Positions 7,940-14,486 are shown, numbered from the stretch's first letter. The stretch is 52,824 nucleotides of DNA from Acidithiobacillus sp. (GCA_028697715.1 JAQVDS010000019.1:1-52824), one strand, 5' to 3'. Numbers and translations: made by a program. The notes: generated by a model not told the origin, from the letters alone.

Positions 7940-8324
7940 AAACGGTTCCTCTTTGGCGAATATCCGCCAGCAGCCCGGCGCGGGCGGCGTCCAGTGCGGT
8001 TTTTTCACTGAGCACGGCGGCCTCGAACAAGGCTGCTTGGGCATCCTTGGTCCACCAGCGCTGGCCGGTGCTGAGGATCTGGTATTGCAGGACGGTAGAA
8101 GCCGCACGTAGGTCGAGCAGATCGACTGCGCAGCCCGCCACATCGGATAAGTCTCCCGCCAGCTCAAACAAGGTCAGAGGATCAGCATAGCCCTCCACCA
8201 GCACGGCCAGATCCAGGTCACTGTCCGGCCCTGCCGTGCCGCTGATGCGGCTACCAAAGGCGTAGATCGCCAGCAGCTTGGGCACGCGGACTTGCAAGGT
8301 TTGCATGATTGCCGGGCGGTTCAT
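7929..8324 (-). CDS. mntA: MntA-like antitoxin (minimal nucleotidyltransferase)
   Basis: A 131-aa protein with the minimal nucleotidyltransferase core: Y-A-F-G-S-R-I-S-G-T near residue 25, then D-S-D-L-D-L-A-V. The spacing is exactly G-S-x10-D-x-D (G24, S25, D36, D38), the motif of MntA antitoxins that inactivate HepT by AMP transfer. I chose ATG 8324; the open frame continues upstream through the tRNA gene and cannot be real there. It precedes and overlaps hepT. The pair lies beside tRNA-Gln, a mobile-element target, and was perhaps acquired separately from the 5.85-kb element, since it is outside the repeats. Confidence 0.87.
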   Translation of the reverse strand: MNRPAIMQTLQVRVPKLLAIYAFGSRISGTAGPDSDLDLAVLVEGYADPLTLFELAGDLSDVAGCAVDLLDLRAASTVLQYQILSTGQRWWTKDAQAALFEAAVLSEKTALDAARAGLLADIRQRGTVYGR

Positions 8325-8437
8325 GCGAGATCCCGCTTCATCGAAATTCCCCTGGGCTTTGCGTTGGAAGGTCAAAAGTATACCGATGCGGCAGCGCCAT
8401 AGACAGTCGCCGCTTGTCGAGAATCCGATGCCGGAAT

Positions 8438-8467
8438 TTGACAGGAAGCCGGGCCAACCAGTATGCT
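8438..8467 (+). promoter_or_regulatory. Promoter of tRNA-Gln(CUG)
   Basis: A consensus TTGACA (8438-8443) and TATGCT (8462-8467) are separated by 18 bp, and the tRNA begins 13 bp after the -10 box. Distance and box quality fit a strong housekeeping promoter. Confidence 0.7.
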
Positions 8468-8479
8468 TTCGCGCTCGAT

Positions 8480-8553
8480 TGGGGGATCGTCTAGCGGTAG
8501 GACAGCGGACTCTGACTCCGCTAACCGTGGTTCGAATCCACGTCCCCCAGCCA
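8480..8553 (+). tRNA. tRNA-Gln, anticodon CUG
   Basis: A 7-bp acceptor stem (TGGGGGA 8480-8486 with TCCCCCA 8543-8549), D-arm TAGCGGTAGGACA, anticodon stem GCGGA/TCCGC with loop CTCTGAC (anticodon CTG), T-arm with GTTCGAATC, discriminator G and an encoded CCA. It decodes CAG. Its 3' half, from the anticodon stem on, is the left copy of a direct repeat repeated at 14359, so this gene is the integration target of the element downstream and remains intact. Confidence 0.97.
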
Positions 8554-8606
8554 AGTAAAATCAAGGCTCTAGCAGAAATGCTGGGGCCTTTTCTTTTGGC
8601 CGTGGG
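8507..8606 (+). repeat. attL: left direct repeat of the integrated element
   Basis: Starts in the anticodon stem of tRNA-Gln and runs through the T-arm, CCA and terminator. Bases 8507-8594 are identical to 14359-14446; the one mismatch is 8595 (T) against 14447 (C), followed by 11 further matching bases. Tyrosine integrases that use tRNA genes leave such repeats. Confidence 0.95.
8565..8597 (+). terminator. Rho-independent terminator of tRNA-Gln
   Basis: A 10-bp stem (8565-8574 with 8579-8588, two G-T pairs) closed by a GAAA loop is followed by TTTTCTTTT. The same hairpin is repeated at 14417-14440 inside the right attachment repeat. Confidence 0.85.
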
Positions 8607-8622
8607 GGAAATTTGGGGGAAT
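8603..8622 (+). repeat. Arm-type repeat, left end
   Basis: TGGGGGAAATTTGGGGGAAT occurs here and again, unchanged and in the same orientation, at 14225-14244 near the right end. It contains two TGGGGGAAA/T units. Such paired motifs near both att sites are typical of integrase arm-binding sites; binding is inferred. Confidence 0.6.
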
Positions 8623-8690
8623 TGCCCACAACAACCGGCGAGACGAAGCTTGTCCCAAGAGACCTGCATCGAGGGCAATTCTGGAGGTCG

Positions 8691-8710
8691 ATTCCCCCAT
8701 TATTCCCCCA
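8691..8710 (-). repeat. Two inverted copies of the TGGGGGAAT arm motif
   Basis: ATTCCCCCA at 8691-8699 and 8702-8710, 11 bp apart, are reverse complements of the unit in the 20-bp arm repeat. They lie between attL and the integrase gene, as integrase or accessory-protein arm sites do. Confidence 0.55.
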
Positions 8711-8766
8711 TATCGCCGATGCTCGGGACCAGAAACCAGTAAAAACAATTCGATAGGTTGAATGGT

Positions 8767-8803
8767 CAACGGATAGTATATCCGTTGTTGCGGTTTTTTG
8801 TGT
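8767..8803 (+). promoter_or_regulatory. Perfect 9-bp inverted repeat upstream of the integrase
   Basis: CAACGGATA (8767-8775), GTA, TATCCGTTG (8779-8787) is a perfect palindrome with a three-base centre. TTGCGGTTTTTTG follows. It can be read as a terminator isolating the element from the tRNA transcript, or as an operator at the integrase promoter. The two cannot be told apart here. Confidence 0.5.
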
Positions 8804-8886
8804 GTAGTCGCATAATGAGATCAGGCCGAGAGGTGCGCCAACACCTGCCCGACCCTACCACCGGCAAACCTGACAGGAGGCCGCCA

Positions 8887-8943
8887 ATGGATACCCAGAT
8901 CATACCAGCCAGCGCCGCCCCCCTCACCTTTTGGAGGGCCTGA
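8887..8943 (+). CDS. Possible 18-aa leader peptide before the integrase
   Basis: MDTQIIPASAAPLTFWRA is preceded by a perfect AGGAGG six bases before its ATG. Its stop (8941-8943) ends two bases before the integrase ATG, and the integrase ribosome site lies inside its last codons. This arrangement suggests translational coupling of a leader with the integrase. No homologue is claimed; the evidence is the ribosome site and spacing only. Confidence 0.45.
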   Translation: MDTQIIPASAAPLTFWRA

Positions 8944-8945
8944 CT

Positions 8946-9995
8946 ATGGCATACATCGAGAAGAGAACCGGAAAACAAGGGACCACCTACAAAGTACAGA
9001 TACGGCGGAAAGGTCATCCCACCATCACCCAGAGTTTTGCCCGCAAGACCGACGCGGAATCATGGGCGCGCAAGACAGAAGCGGACCTGGAGCGCGGCCA
9101 ACTATTCCCCGAAAGAGAGGCCCAGAAGCGCACGGTCGAGGATGCCGCCAAGAAATATCTCGCCGAGCACGTCCCAGGCATGGCGCATCCCGAAGATCGA
9201 ACCCGGCATATTCGCTGGTGGATAGATCAGGTAGGGGAAATGCGTCTGGTCGATCTACGGCCAGAGGTCGTCAATGCGAAGATTCAGGAACTCGCCCAAA
9301 CCCCTACCCGTCGCGGCGGTACGCTGGCAGCTAGCACGATCAGGCATTATCAGATAGCGATAACTCACCTGCTGAACATGGCTCGCAAGTGGGGATGGAT
9401 ACAGCATCCAGACACTGAGCGAGTCATCAAGCCCAAGGTCGATAACGACCGCCAGCGATACCTTACCGATGAAGAACTCCCCCGATTGCTGGCGGCGGTC
9501 AAGGGTCATCAAGACCTGGAACTGCTAACCGTGCTGGCGCTGGGAACGGGAGCGCGCGCGGGGGAATTGCTATCCCTTGCATGGGACCAGATCGATCAAA
9601 AGCGCGGCCTGATAACGCTCTACAAGACCAAGAACGGGGACCCCCGAACCATCCCCCTACCAGAGGCGGCCAGACCCCTCTTGGCGGCCCGTATTCGTCG
9701 CCTAGGGGTGCGATTGGTATTCCCTAGCAGGCGAGACCCGGAGAAGCCAACCAACGTAAGAAACGCATGGTTAAAGGCCCTGGAACTTGCCGAGATCAAA
9801 GACCTACACTTTCACGATCTGCGGCATAGCGCGGCATCCTATCTGGTGCAAGAGGGAATCTCGCTAGTGCAGGTCGCGGCGTTGCTCGGTCATCGTGATT
9901 TGAAAATGACCCGTCGGTATTCGCACCTTGCCCCGGAACATCTGGCCCACCTAGGCGCGCGGCTAGATCGAAAGATTAAAGGGGGTGCAGCATGA
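8946..9995 (+). CDS. int: Tyrosine-recombinase integrase
   Basis: A 349-aa integrase of phage/island type. The N-terminal arm-binding part starts M-A-Y-I-E-K-R-T-G-K and includes K-V-Q-I-R-R-K-G, followed by a SAM-like core-binding domain (about residues 55-160). The catalytic domain (about 170-340) has L-G-T-G-A-R-A-G-E-L (first Arg), H-D-L-R-H-S-A-A-S (His and second Arg), L-L-G-H-R-D and the nucleophile in R-R-Y-S-H-L. ATG 8946 is chosen over an upstream ATG because GGAGG lies eight bases before it. It should catalyse integration at, and with help excision from, tRNA-Gln. The stop overlaps the next gene as ATGA. Confidence 0.95.
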   Translation: MAYIEKRTGKQGTTYKVQIRRKGHPTITQSFARKTDAESWARKTEADLERGQLFPEREAQKRTVEDAAKKYLAEHVPGMAHPEDRTRHIRWWIDQVGEMRLVDLRPEVVNAKIQELAQTPTRRGGTLAASTIRHYQIAITHLLNMARKWGWIQHPDTERVIKPKVDNDRQRYLTDEELPRLLAAVKGHQDLELLTVLALGTGARAGELLSLAWDQIDQKRGLITLYKTKNGDPRTIPLPEAARPLLAARIRRLGVRLVFPSRRDPEKPTNVRNAWLKALELAEIKDLHFHDLRHSAASYLVQEGISLVQVAALLGHRDLKMTRRYSHLAPEHLAHLGARLDRKIKGGAA

Positions 9996-10699
9996 GCCAG
10001 ATCGACCCGGTAACACTGGCAGCAATCCGCCAAGAACAGGCTCCCGAATGGGTCAGGGTCGAAGATGCTCAACGAGAGCACGGCATCACCGATGGGCAGG
10101 TGCTGAGCGCATGGAGAGAGCAGCGCATCGAGGTTGCTATCGAGATCGCCCCTTGCGAGTTTTGGTCCGACCCAGGCAGTAATCCGCCAGTTTACATCCA
10201 CCTCGGCGGCCCGCTGCGGCTTCCTCAAGAGGCCATCGCGCAATTCAGCGCCGGGGACGTTGCCGAGGTCTCTGCGGTATGGTCGCCGCCACTTTTTGGG
10301 AATGATGGGGCCATGCTGGATTTTGGCCGCTATTTGGTCCTAGAGAAGGCAATCAAGGCCCGTCTAGGTGCCCTCTGGATTGATCGTCGTCAGATCGCCC
10401 GGATACTGGAGCGCCCAGCGGCAAAGGTGCTTGCCGAAGTCCTGGAAGCGGCAAGAGTCGCCGAGGAAGAACCGAAACCGCAAAGAGGGCGGGCAATGGA
10501 TGCCCAGATAGAGAAGCTGCTAGAGGTCATCGACGCCGAAGGGTACGACCGGATGTCCTTGCCAGACGGAAGCAAAAGTAAGGTTTTGAGGCTCGCCGTC
10601 GAGCGATTCCCGACCACCTTTCCGCCCAAAACTGGAGCGGGAACTGCCTGGAAAAGGGCCAGCGAGCGCGGCCTGATTCGTCACGAACAGAAGCGCTAG
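9992..10699 (+). CDS. Hypothetical protein of the integrated element
   Basis: A 235-aa protein that I do not recognise. The N-terminal part (E-W-V-R-V-E-D-A-Q-R-E-H-G-I-T-D-G-Q-V) has a helix-turn-helix-like look. The middle includes L-G-A-L-W-I-D-R-R-Q-I-A-R-I-L. The C-terminal 60 residues (S-K-S-K-V-L-R-L-A-V-E-R-F-P ... A-W-K-R-A-S-E-R-G-L-I) resemble a winged-helix tail found in some phage proteins. It overlaps the integrase stop by four bases, so the two are co-translated; a role as excision or regulatory factor is possible but not shown. Confidence 0.7.
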   Translation: MSQIDPVTLAAIRQEQAPEWVRVEDAQREHGITDGQVLSAWREQRIEVAIEIAPCEFWSDPGSNPPVYIHLGGPLRLPQEAIAQFSAGDVAEVSAVWSPPLFGNDGAMLDFGRYLVLEKAIKARLGALWIDRRQIARILERPAAKVLAEVLEAARVAEEEPKPQRGRAMDAQIEKLLEVIDAEGYDRMSLPDGSKSKVLRLAVERFPTTFPPKTGAGTAWKRASERGLIRHEQKR

Positions 10700-10710
10700 C
10701 GTTATGCTCA

Positions 10711-10738
10711 GGGGTGGAAATTTTCCACCCCATTTTTT
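10711..10738 (+). terminator. Possible terminator after the int operon, or operator palindrome
   Basis: GGGGTGGAAA (10711-10720) and TTTCCACCCC (10722-10731) form an inverted repeat followed by ATTTTTT. With a realistic loop the stem is about eight base pairs. Because each arm also matches the TTTTCCACC units repeated downstream, it may instead be a protein-binding palindrome. Confidence 0.45.
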
Positions 10739-10819
10739 CCACCCCCAGCACAAACCCAATAGCGGTAACGGTCTGGAGTTCCCACCAATTTTCCCACCCT
10801 AGAAACACGCATTTCCACC
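10711..10819 (+). repeat. Iteron-like TTTTCC(C)ACC repeats; candidate replication origin or control region of the element
   Basis: Within 109 bp the motif appears five times on the plus strand: TTTTCCACCC at 10721 and 10735, TTCCCACC at 10779, TTTTCCCACCC at 10789 and ATTTCCACC at 10811. One inverted copy is at 10712-10720. They fill the gap between the int operon and the replication operon. Iterons of this kind bind plasmid or phage initiators or repressors. That function is inferred from position and repetition. Confidence 0.5.
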
Positions 10820-10890
10820 GTTGAAACAATAAGTTATGGCGTTATTCTGCAAACCATCGCCACATGGGGCGAAATTGGAGAATGCGTCGT

Positions 10891-11100
10891 ATGGATACAC
10901 AGCAAACACTCTTCACGGTTAATGAACTCGCTCAGATTGAACCCGGCTTGACGGTCGGCGGTTTGCGCCACCTGATTTTTCATCGAGGCTCCGATCTGGA
11001 GGCCGAGGGCGTCATCGTCCGCTTTGGTCGAAAAATTTTGATCGACCGCATCAGGTTAGTTGAATGGCTGCGCGCTGGAAACGCCAAGCGGGTGGCGTGA
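10891..11100 (+). CDS. Small DNA-binding protein, excisionase/AlpA-like
   Basis: A 69-aa protein beginning F-T-V-N-E-L-A-Q-I-E-P-G-L-T-V-G-G-L-R-H-L-I-F-H-R, then V-I-V-R-F-G-R-K-I-L-I-D-R-I-R-L-V-E-W-L. This is the layout of winged-helix MerR/excisionase-like proteins that bind att or promoter DNA. ATG 10891 is chosen because GGAG lies ten bases upstream; two in-frame starts upstream have no usable ribosome site. It is the first gene of the replication operon, next to the iteron-like repeats, so an excision or regulatory role is likely. Confidence 0.65.
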   Translation: MDTQQTLFTVNELAQIEPGLTVGGLRHLIFHRGSDLEAEGVIVRFGRKILIDRIRLVEWLRAGNAKRVA

Positions 11101-11101
11101 C

Positions 11102-11395
11102 ATGAGAGATAAAGCATCTGCAAAAGAATGGGCGTTGCAGTGCCTGCAATCCGGGAAGGTCATCGATCACCCGCAGGCCATTATTGGCGGGCATGGGTGG
11201 CGGCTCGCAGCGCGGATTTACGATCTTCGGAAAGAAGGCCACCGAATTCTGACGGCACGCGGAAGCGGCGGCATTGCCAAGTACCATCTTCCAGATGACA
11301 GGCAGCTTGATCTATTCGCGGGAGAAGGCCCGGCGGCAACCGGGCCAGATCACAACGGAGAGACCGCCAAGGAGGACGATCATGCAGAATGTTGA
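11102..11395 (+). CDS. Helix-turn-helix protein (HTH_39-like)
   Basis: A 97-aa protein. W-A-L-Q-C-L-Q-S-G-K-V-I ... W-R-L-A-A-R-I-Y-D-L-R-K-E-G-H-R-I matches the pattern of short phage/plasmid helix-turn-helix domains in which a conserved R-L-x-A-R-I-x-x-L-R-K-x-G helix ends in a wing. The C-terminal 30 residues are acidic and Gly-rich. The start is one base after the previous stop. The end overlaps the replication gene by 14 bases. It may act as a co-regulator of replication; the function is not known. Confidence 0.65.
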   Translation: MRDKASAKEWALQCLQSGKVIDHPQAIIGGHGWRLAARIYDLRKEGHRILTARGSGGIAKYHLPDDRQLDLFAGEGPAATGPDHNGETAKEDDHAEC

Positions 11396-13526
11396 CGCTT
11401 TTAAGGAGCCGTCGCAAGGTGCAATGACATTTGCACCGCCATCCGAAGCGTTGCCGGAAGTTCTGCCGGAGCAGATAAAAGCCCTGCCGCGCTGGTTACT
11501 GTGGCGTGCTGAGCCTTTTGCCGATGACGCAACCAGAAAACCGCGAAAGGTCCCTTACTATGCCACCGGGGAACGCCGTCAAGGGCCGCTAGACTCGCCA
11601 GAGGACATTGCCCGTCTCTCGACCTTTGAGACCGCCTGGAGCATCTACAATGGCGCGCCTGACCGATGGGCAGGCATTGGCTTTGCTGTCACCGGCGAGG
11701 GAATTGCCGCGTTCGATCTAGATGCCTGTCTGGACGATGCCGGAGATTTGATCGCGGGCACCGCTGCTGAGGAGATCGCCCAAGAAGCGACGAACGCCGG
11801 TCTATATGCAGAGACCTCACCATCTCGCAGAGGGCTGCGAATCTTCGGCGAATCAACGATTCTCGAGCCTCTCAAGGATGCCGCTACGGGCGTTGAGTAC
11901 TATGCAAAAGGGCGATTTCTAACCGTCACTGGCCGCGTTCGCTTCAATCCCGGGGGCTGGGGTAGCCTGCGCCCAATCCGTGCCCGTCTGAAGCGCCCTG
12001 ACGCCAGCAATGGGGCATCTGGACCAGCTCCAGAGGATGCCGGGCAGTACGTCCACCCGGCAACCGTGCGCGATCTGCGTTCCGCGTTGCTCTTCCTGCG
12101 GTCCGATGATCGCGGCCTATGGATACGCATGGGCCATGCGCTGAAAACCCTAGGCGAGACTGGCCGCGGACTCTGGCTTGAATGGTCCAGCACGTCGGAA
12201 AAGTTCGACCCTGCTGACGCCTCGCGTACTTGGGAAACTCTCAGACCGACCAGCACCAGTCATGAAGCTGTATTTGCTGAGGCACAACGGCAAGGCTGGA
12301 CCAACCCAGGCAAAAGCTACCGTGAAGAGATGCGCCCAGATGCCGGAGAGCGCCAGCCATTTTTTGAGCCAATCGGCGGCCTTATCTCCAATCCCAAGCC
12401 AATTGACTGGCTAGTCAAAAACTACCTAGAAAAAGGCAGCGTCTCGGTTTTGCTTGGTGAACCTGGCCGGGGAAAAACTTACCTTGCTCTTTCATGGGCT
12501 TGCGCGGTCGCAACTGGCAGCGATTGGGCTGGACAACGGGTCCAGCAAGCGCCGGTCCTGCTAATTGCTGGCGAAGGTCAGCAAGCTGTAATCCGTCGTG
12601 CTGTGGCTTGGCACACCATCCACGGCGGCCTGGACGATGCCCCCCTGAACATCTCGCGTGGCGCTGTGTCGCTGAACTCTGATGCTTTCGAGGCGGTTAT
12701 GGCCGAGATTTTAGAAATGCCGGAGCCTCCAGGTCTGGTCATCATTGACACGCTGGCCCGATGTCTAGACGGCGACGAAAACGCGCCGGAGCCTATGGGC
12801 GGTTTTGTAAAAGCTATGGACCGGCTACGGGATGAGACAGGAGCAACCGTCCTTGCCTTGCATCATCCAGGCAAGGCAGACCCCAGAGACCCACGCGGTC
12901 ATAGCAGCCTGCGGGGTGCGATCGATAGCCTTTTTCTGTTGGAGGCCCGGCAGGACGGCGTTGCGCTGATAAACACCAAACAACGAGGCGGCCAGCCATC
13001 AAAGGCCAAATTTTTCCGATTCCGCCAAGCGGAATTGCCCGAAGGATGGCGAGACCCAGAAGCGCCGAATGAACCGGTTTATGACGCCATCGTTGAGGCG
13101 TGCAGTCCGCTGGAAAATCCAGAAGATGATGACCAAACGAAGGGTTTGAAAGACGCCCAGCGGCAGGCACTGGCAATACTGCAACGTCTGGAGGCCGAGT
13201 ACCAGCGCAACCTTGCCGCCGATGGAAGAGACCCCGAGGCGGCGCGGGTCGTTCTCAAAGACTGGCGCGATGCCTGCAAAGAGGGCGAAATCGCGGTCAA
13301 GCATTTCTCCAGAATCAGGAGAAGCCTGCAGGACCGGGAACTAATCGGCTTTGATGGTCTCTTTGCCTGGACTCTCCCCAAAACCCCAAACACCCCGAAT
13401 GGGGCAAATGGGGATGCCCACAATTCCCCCAATACCCCAAATGCCTTTAGGCATGGGGGGTTTGGGGAGTGGGTCGGGTCTATCACCAATGATGAAGAAA
13501 AAGTAGCAGAGGAGATGCAAGCATGA
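11382..13526 (+). CDS. PrimPol - PriCT_2 - RepA-like helicase replication protein
   Basis: A 714-aa fusion. Residues about 35-200 look like a primase-polymerase of the NrS-1 type: W-x-x-W-R near 38, F-D-L-D at 111-114 as metal ligands, S-P-S-R-R-G-L-R-I at 146-154 and G-R-F-L-T-V-T-G at 177-184. Residues about 230-310 (W-I-R-M-G-H-A-L-K ... W-L-E-W-S) match the PriCT_2 primase C-terminal domain. From 350 on comes a RecA-fold ATPase like RepA: Walker A GEPGRGKT (359-366), Walker B L-V-I-I-D-T (452-457), then L-A-L-H-H-P-G-K and G-H-S-S-L-R-G. The protein should prime and unwind the element's own DNA. ATG 11382 has GGAGG upstream. The third PrimPol motif carries Arg where His is common. Confidence 0.85.
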   Translation: MQNVDAFKEPSQGAMTFAPPSEALPEVLPEQIKALPRWLLWRAEPFADDATRKPRKVPYYATGERRQGPLDSPEDIARLSTFETAWSIYNGAPDRWAGIGFAVTGEGIAAFDLDACLDDAGDLIAGTAAEEIAQEATNAGLYAETSPSRRGLRIFGESTILEPLKDAATGVEYYAKGRFLTVTGRVRFNPGGWGSLRPIRARLKRPDASNGASGPAPEDAGQYVHPATVRDLRSALLFLRSDDRGLWIRMGHALKTLGETGRGLWLEWSSTSEKFDPADASRTWETLRPTSTSHEAVFAEAQRQGWTNPGKSYREEMRPDAGERQPFFEPIGGLISNPKPIDWLVKNYLEKGSVSVLLGEPGRGKTYLALSWACAVATGSDWAGQRVQQAPVLLIAGEGQQAVIRRAVAWHTIHGGLDDAPLNISRGAVSLNSDAFEAVMAEILEMPEPPGLVIIDTLARCLDGDENAPEPMGGFVKAMDRLRDETGATVLALHHPGKADPRDPRGHSSLRGAIDSLFLLEARQDGVALINTKQRGGQPSKAKFFRFRQAELPEGWRDPEAPNEPVYDAIVEACSPLENPEDDDQTKGLKDAQRQALAILQRLEAEYQRNLAADGRDPEAARVVLKDWRDACKEGEIAVKHFSRIRRSLQDRELIGFDGLFAWTLPKTPNTPNGANGDAHNSPNTPNAFRHGGFGEWVGSITNDEEKVAEEMQA

Positions 13527-13786
13527 GCGGTCCGTATTCCTTCGGCACCATGCGAGACCCCGCCGAGCTGGGGGGGCTTTGCATCTTCGATGATGACGGC
13601 GCGGAAACTCTGGTTAGTTGGGCCAGAGGGCACGGCATCCCCGCCGCCGTCGAGCTGTTTGCCCGATGGCTGCAAGAGGAGATCGAGGACGCGGCCGCGC
13701 AGAAAGATCGAGCCCGGGCAGTGGAGTTGCGGCGGTCAAAGTTCCGCCTGGTGGCCGACCGCGGGGGCGATACTGAAAAATCATGA
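13523..13786 (+). CDS. Hypothetical small protein of the integrated element
   Basis: An 87-aa protein, mostly helical, with a charged C-terminal half (E-E-I-E-D-A-A-A-Q-K-D-R-A-R-A-V-E-L-R-R-S-K). It overlaps the replication gene by four bases (ATGA) and is the last gene of the element. I do not recognise it. Coupling to the helicase gene suggests a partner in replication or in control of it. Confidence 0.65.
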   Translation: MSGPYSFGTMRDPAELGGLCIFDDDGAETLVSWARGHGIPAAVELFARWLQEEIEDAAAQKDRARAVELRRSKFRLVADRGGDTEKS

Positions 13787-13792
13787 AAATCT

Positions 13793-13854
13793 CGCGCGCG
13801 TGAGGTGCCCAGTTTCGTCACATGTACACGCGCGCGCGCACGCGCGAGGCACCC
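13793..13854. repeat. Alternating CG tract with flanking GGTGCC/GGCACC arms
   Basis: Positions 13820-13846 form 27 nt of strict purine-pyrimidine alternation, mostly CG, and a second CGCGCGCG run lies at 13793-13800. GGTGCC (13804-13809) and GGCACC (13848-13853) are inverted arms around the tract. Such DNA can adopt the Z form or cruciforms under supercoiling. It lies directly behind the last gene of the element. Confidence 0.6.
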
Positions 13855-14224
13855 GGCACACCAAGCAAGAAATATCGGCCATAGATGCGTTGTGAGCCAC
13901 TTTCGTGGGCATGGCAACCCCTTTACACCACAGCGGCAGCAAAACGGCTCAGAAGCCATCTATGCGCCAGCAACAGGCATTCGGTCACTCTGGCCGGTTC
14001 TCTCCCCCTGCGCGGCGAGAATTTTCGGAACTATAAAAACGGCCCCGACTTCGGCGCTGTTTCCGGCTCCATCGTGAGCGCCATTGTGAACGCTGAAACA
14101 TAGCGGCGGCGGGTGTTTCACGGTTATCTTGAAAGTATCGTGAGCGGCTGGATGAATTGGGCTCATGGGCACCGCGCCAGGCCCTGCAGACCATCCTTGG
14201 ATGGTGTTCTTCGAGATCTATTCT

Positions 14225-14244
14225 TGGGGGAAATTTGGGGGAAT
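14225..14244 (+). repeat. Arm-type repeat, right end
   Basis: Identical 20-mer to 8603-8622, about 115 bp inside attR. A further GAGGGGGAAAA follows at 14246-14256. See the left copy. Confidence 0.6.
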
Positions 14245-14358
14245 CGAGGGGGAAAAGTGGCGATATTCGGCAACACGGCATAGTATCCGCTTTCATCTAT
14301 GGTCCTGTTTTTCCTGTTATTTCATGCTACCTTGTGTTGTAACTTGTTGATCTATAAG

Positions 14359-14458
14359 GGACTCTGACTCCGCTAACCGTGGTTCGAATCCACGTCCCCC
14401 AGCCAAGTAAAATCAAGGCTCTAGCAGAAATGCTGGGGCCTTTTCTCTTGGCCGTGGG
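14359..14458 (+). repeat. attR: right direct repeat, tRNA-Gln remnant with terminator
   Basis: Right copy of the 100-bp repeat: the 3' part of tRNA-Gln from the anticodon stem, CCA and the hairpin terminator. It lacks the tRNA 5' half, so it is not a functional tRNA. The terminator copy also separates the element from fdhD. Confidence 0.95.
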
Positions 14459-14486
14459 ACACTGGCAGGGCTGCTACTACGCGGCG

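Larger units (their letters stand above)
13787..14358. other. Non-coding right end of the element
   Basis: 572 bp without a credible gene; the open frames here are low-complexity, Arg/Ala-rich or lack ribosome sites. It holds a CG-rich alternating purine-pyrimidine tract (13820-13846) flanked by imperfect repeats, an arm-type repeat (14225-14244) and an AT-rich stretch just before attR. A replication, recombination or small-RNA function is possible but unproven. Confidence 0.5.
8507..14458 (+). mobile_element. 5.85-kb integrated element in tRNA-Gln, with integrase and PrimPol/helicase replication module
   Basis: The element is bounded by direct repeats of the tRNA 3' half plus its terminator (8507-8606 and 14359-14458; 99 of 100 bases match). 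Gene order is integrase, a 235-aa unknown, an iteron-like intergenic region, two small DNA-binding proteins, a PrimPol-PriCT-RepA-like replication protein and an 87-aa unknown, all on the plus strand and mostly overlapping. No relaxase, terminase, capsid, transposase, toxin or resistance gene is seen. It could be a phage-satellite-like or plasmid-like integrative element that depends on others for transfer. The crossover probably lies at the anticodon arm, where the repeat starts. Confidence 0.9.

Noticed and set aside
7929..8678. Long minus-strand frame extending mntA to 249 aa.
   Set aside because: The extension reads antisense through tRNA-Gln and its terminator and has no ribosome site; the nucleotidyltransferase domain starts at 8324.
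13805..14103. Open frames in the right end of the element.
   Set aside because: Arg/Ala-rich translations of the CG tract, no ribosome sites, two frames overlapping each other.
14359..14403. Second tRNA-Gln at the right end of the element.
   Set aside because: Only the 3' half is present; it is the attR copy.
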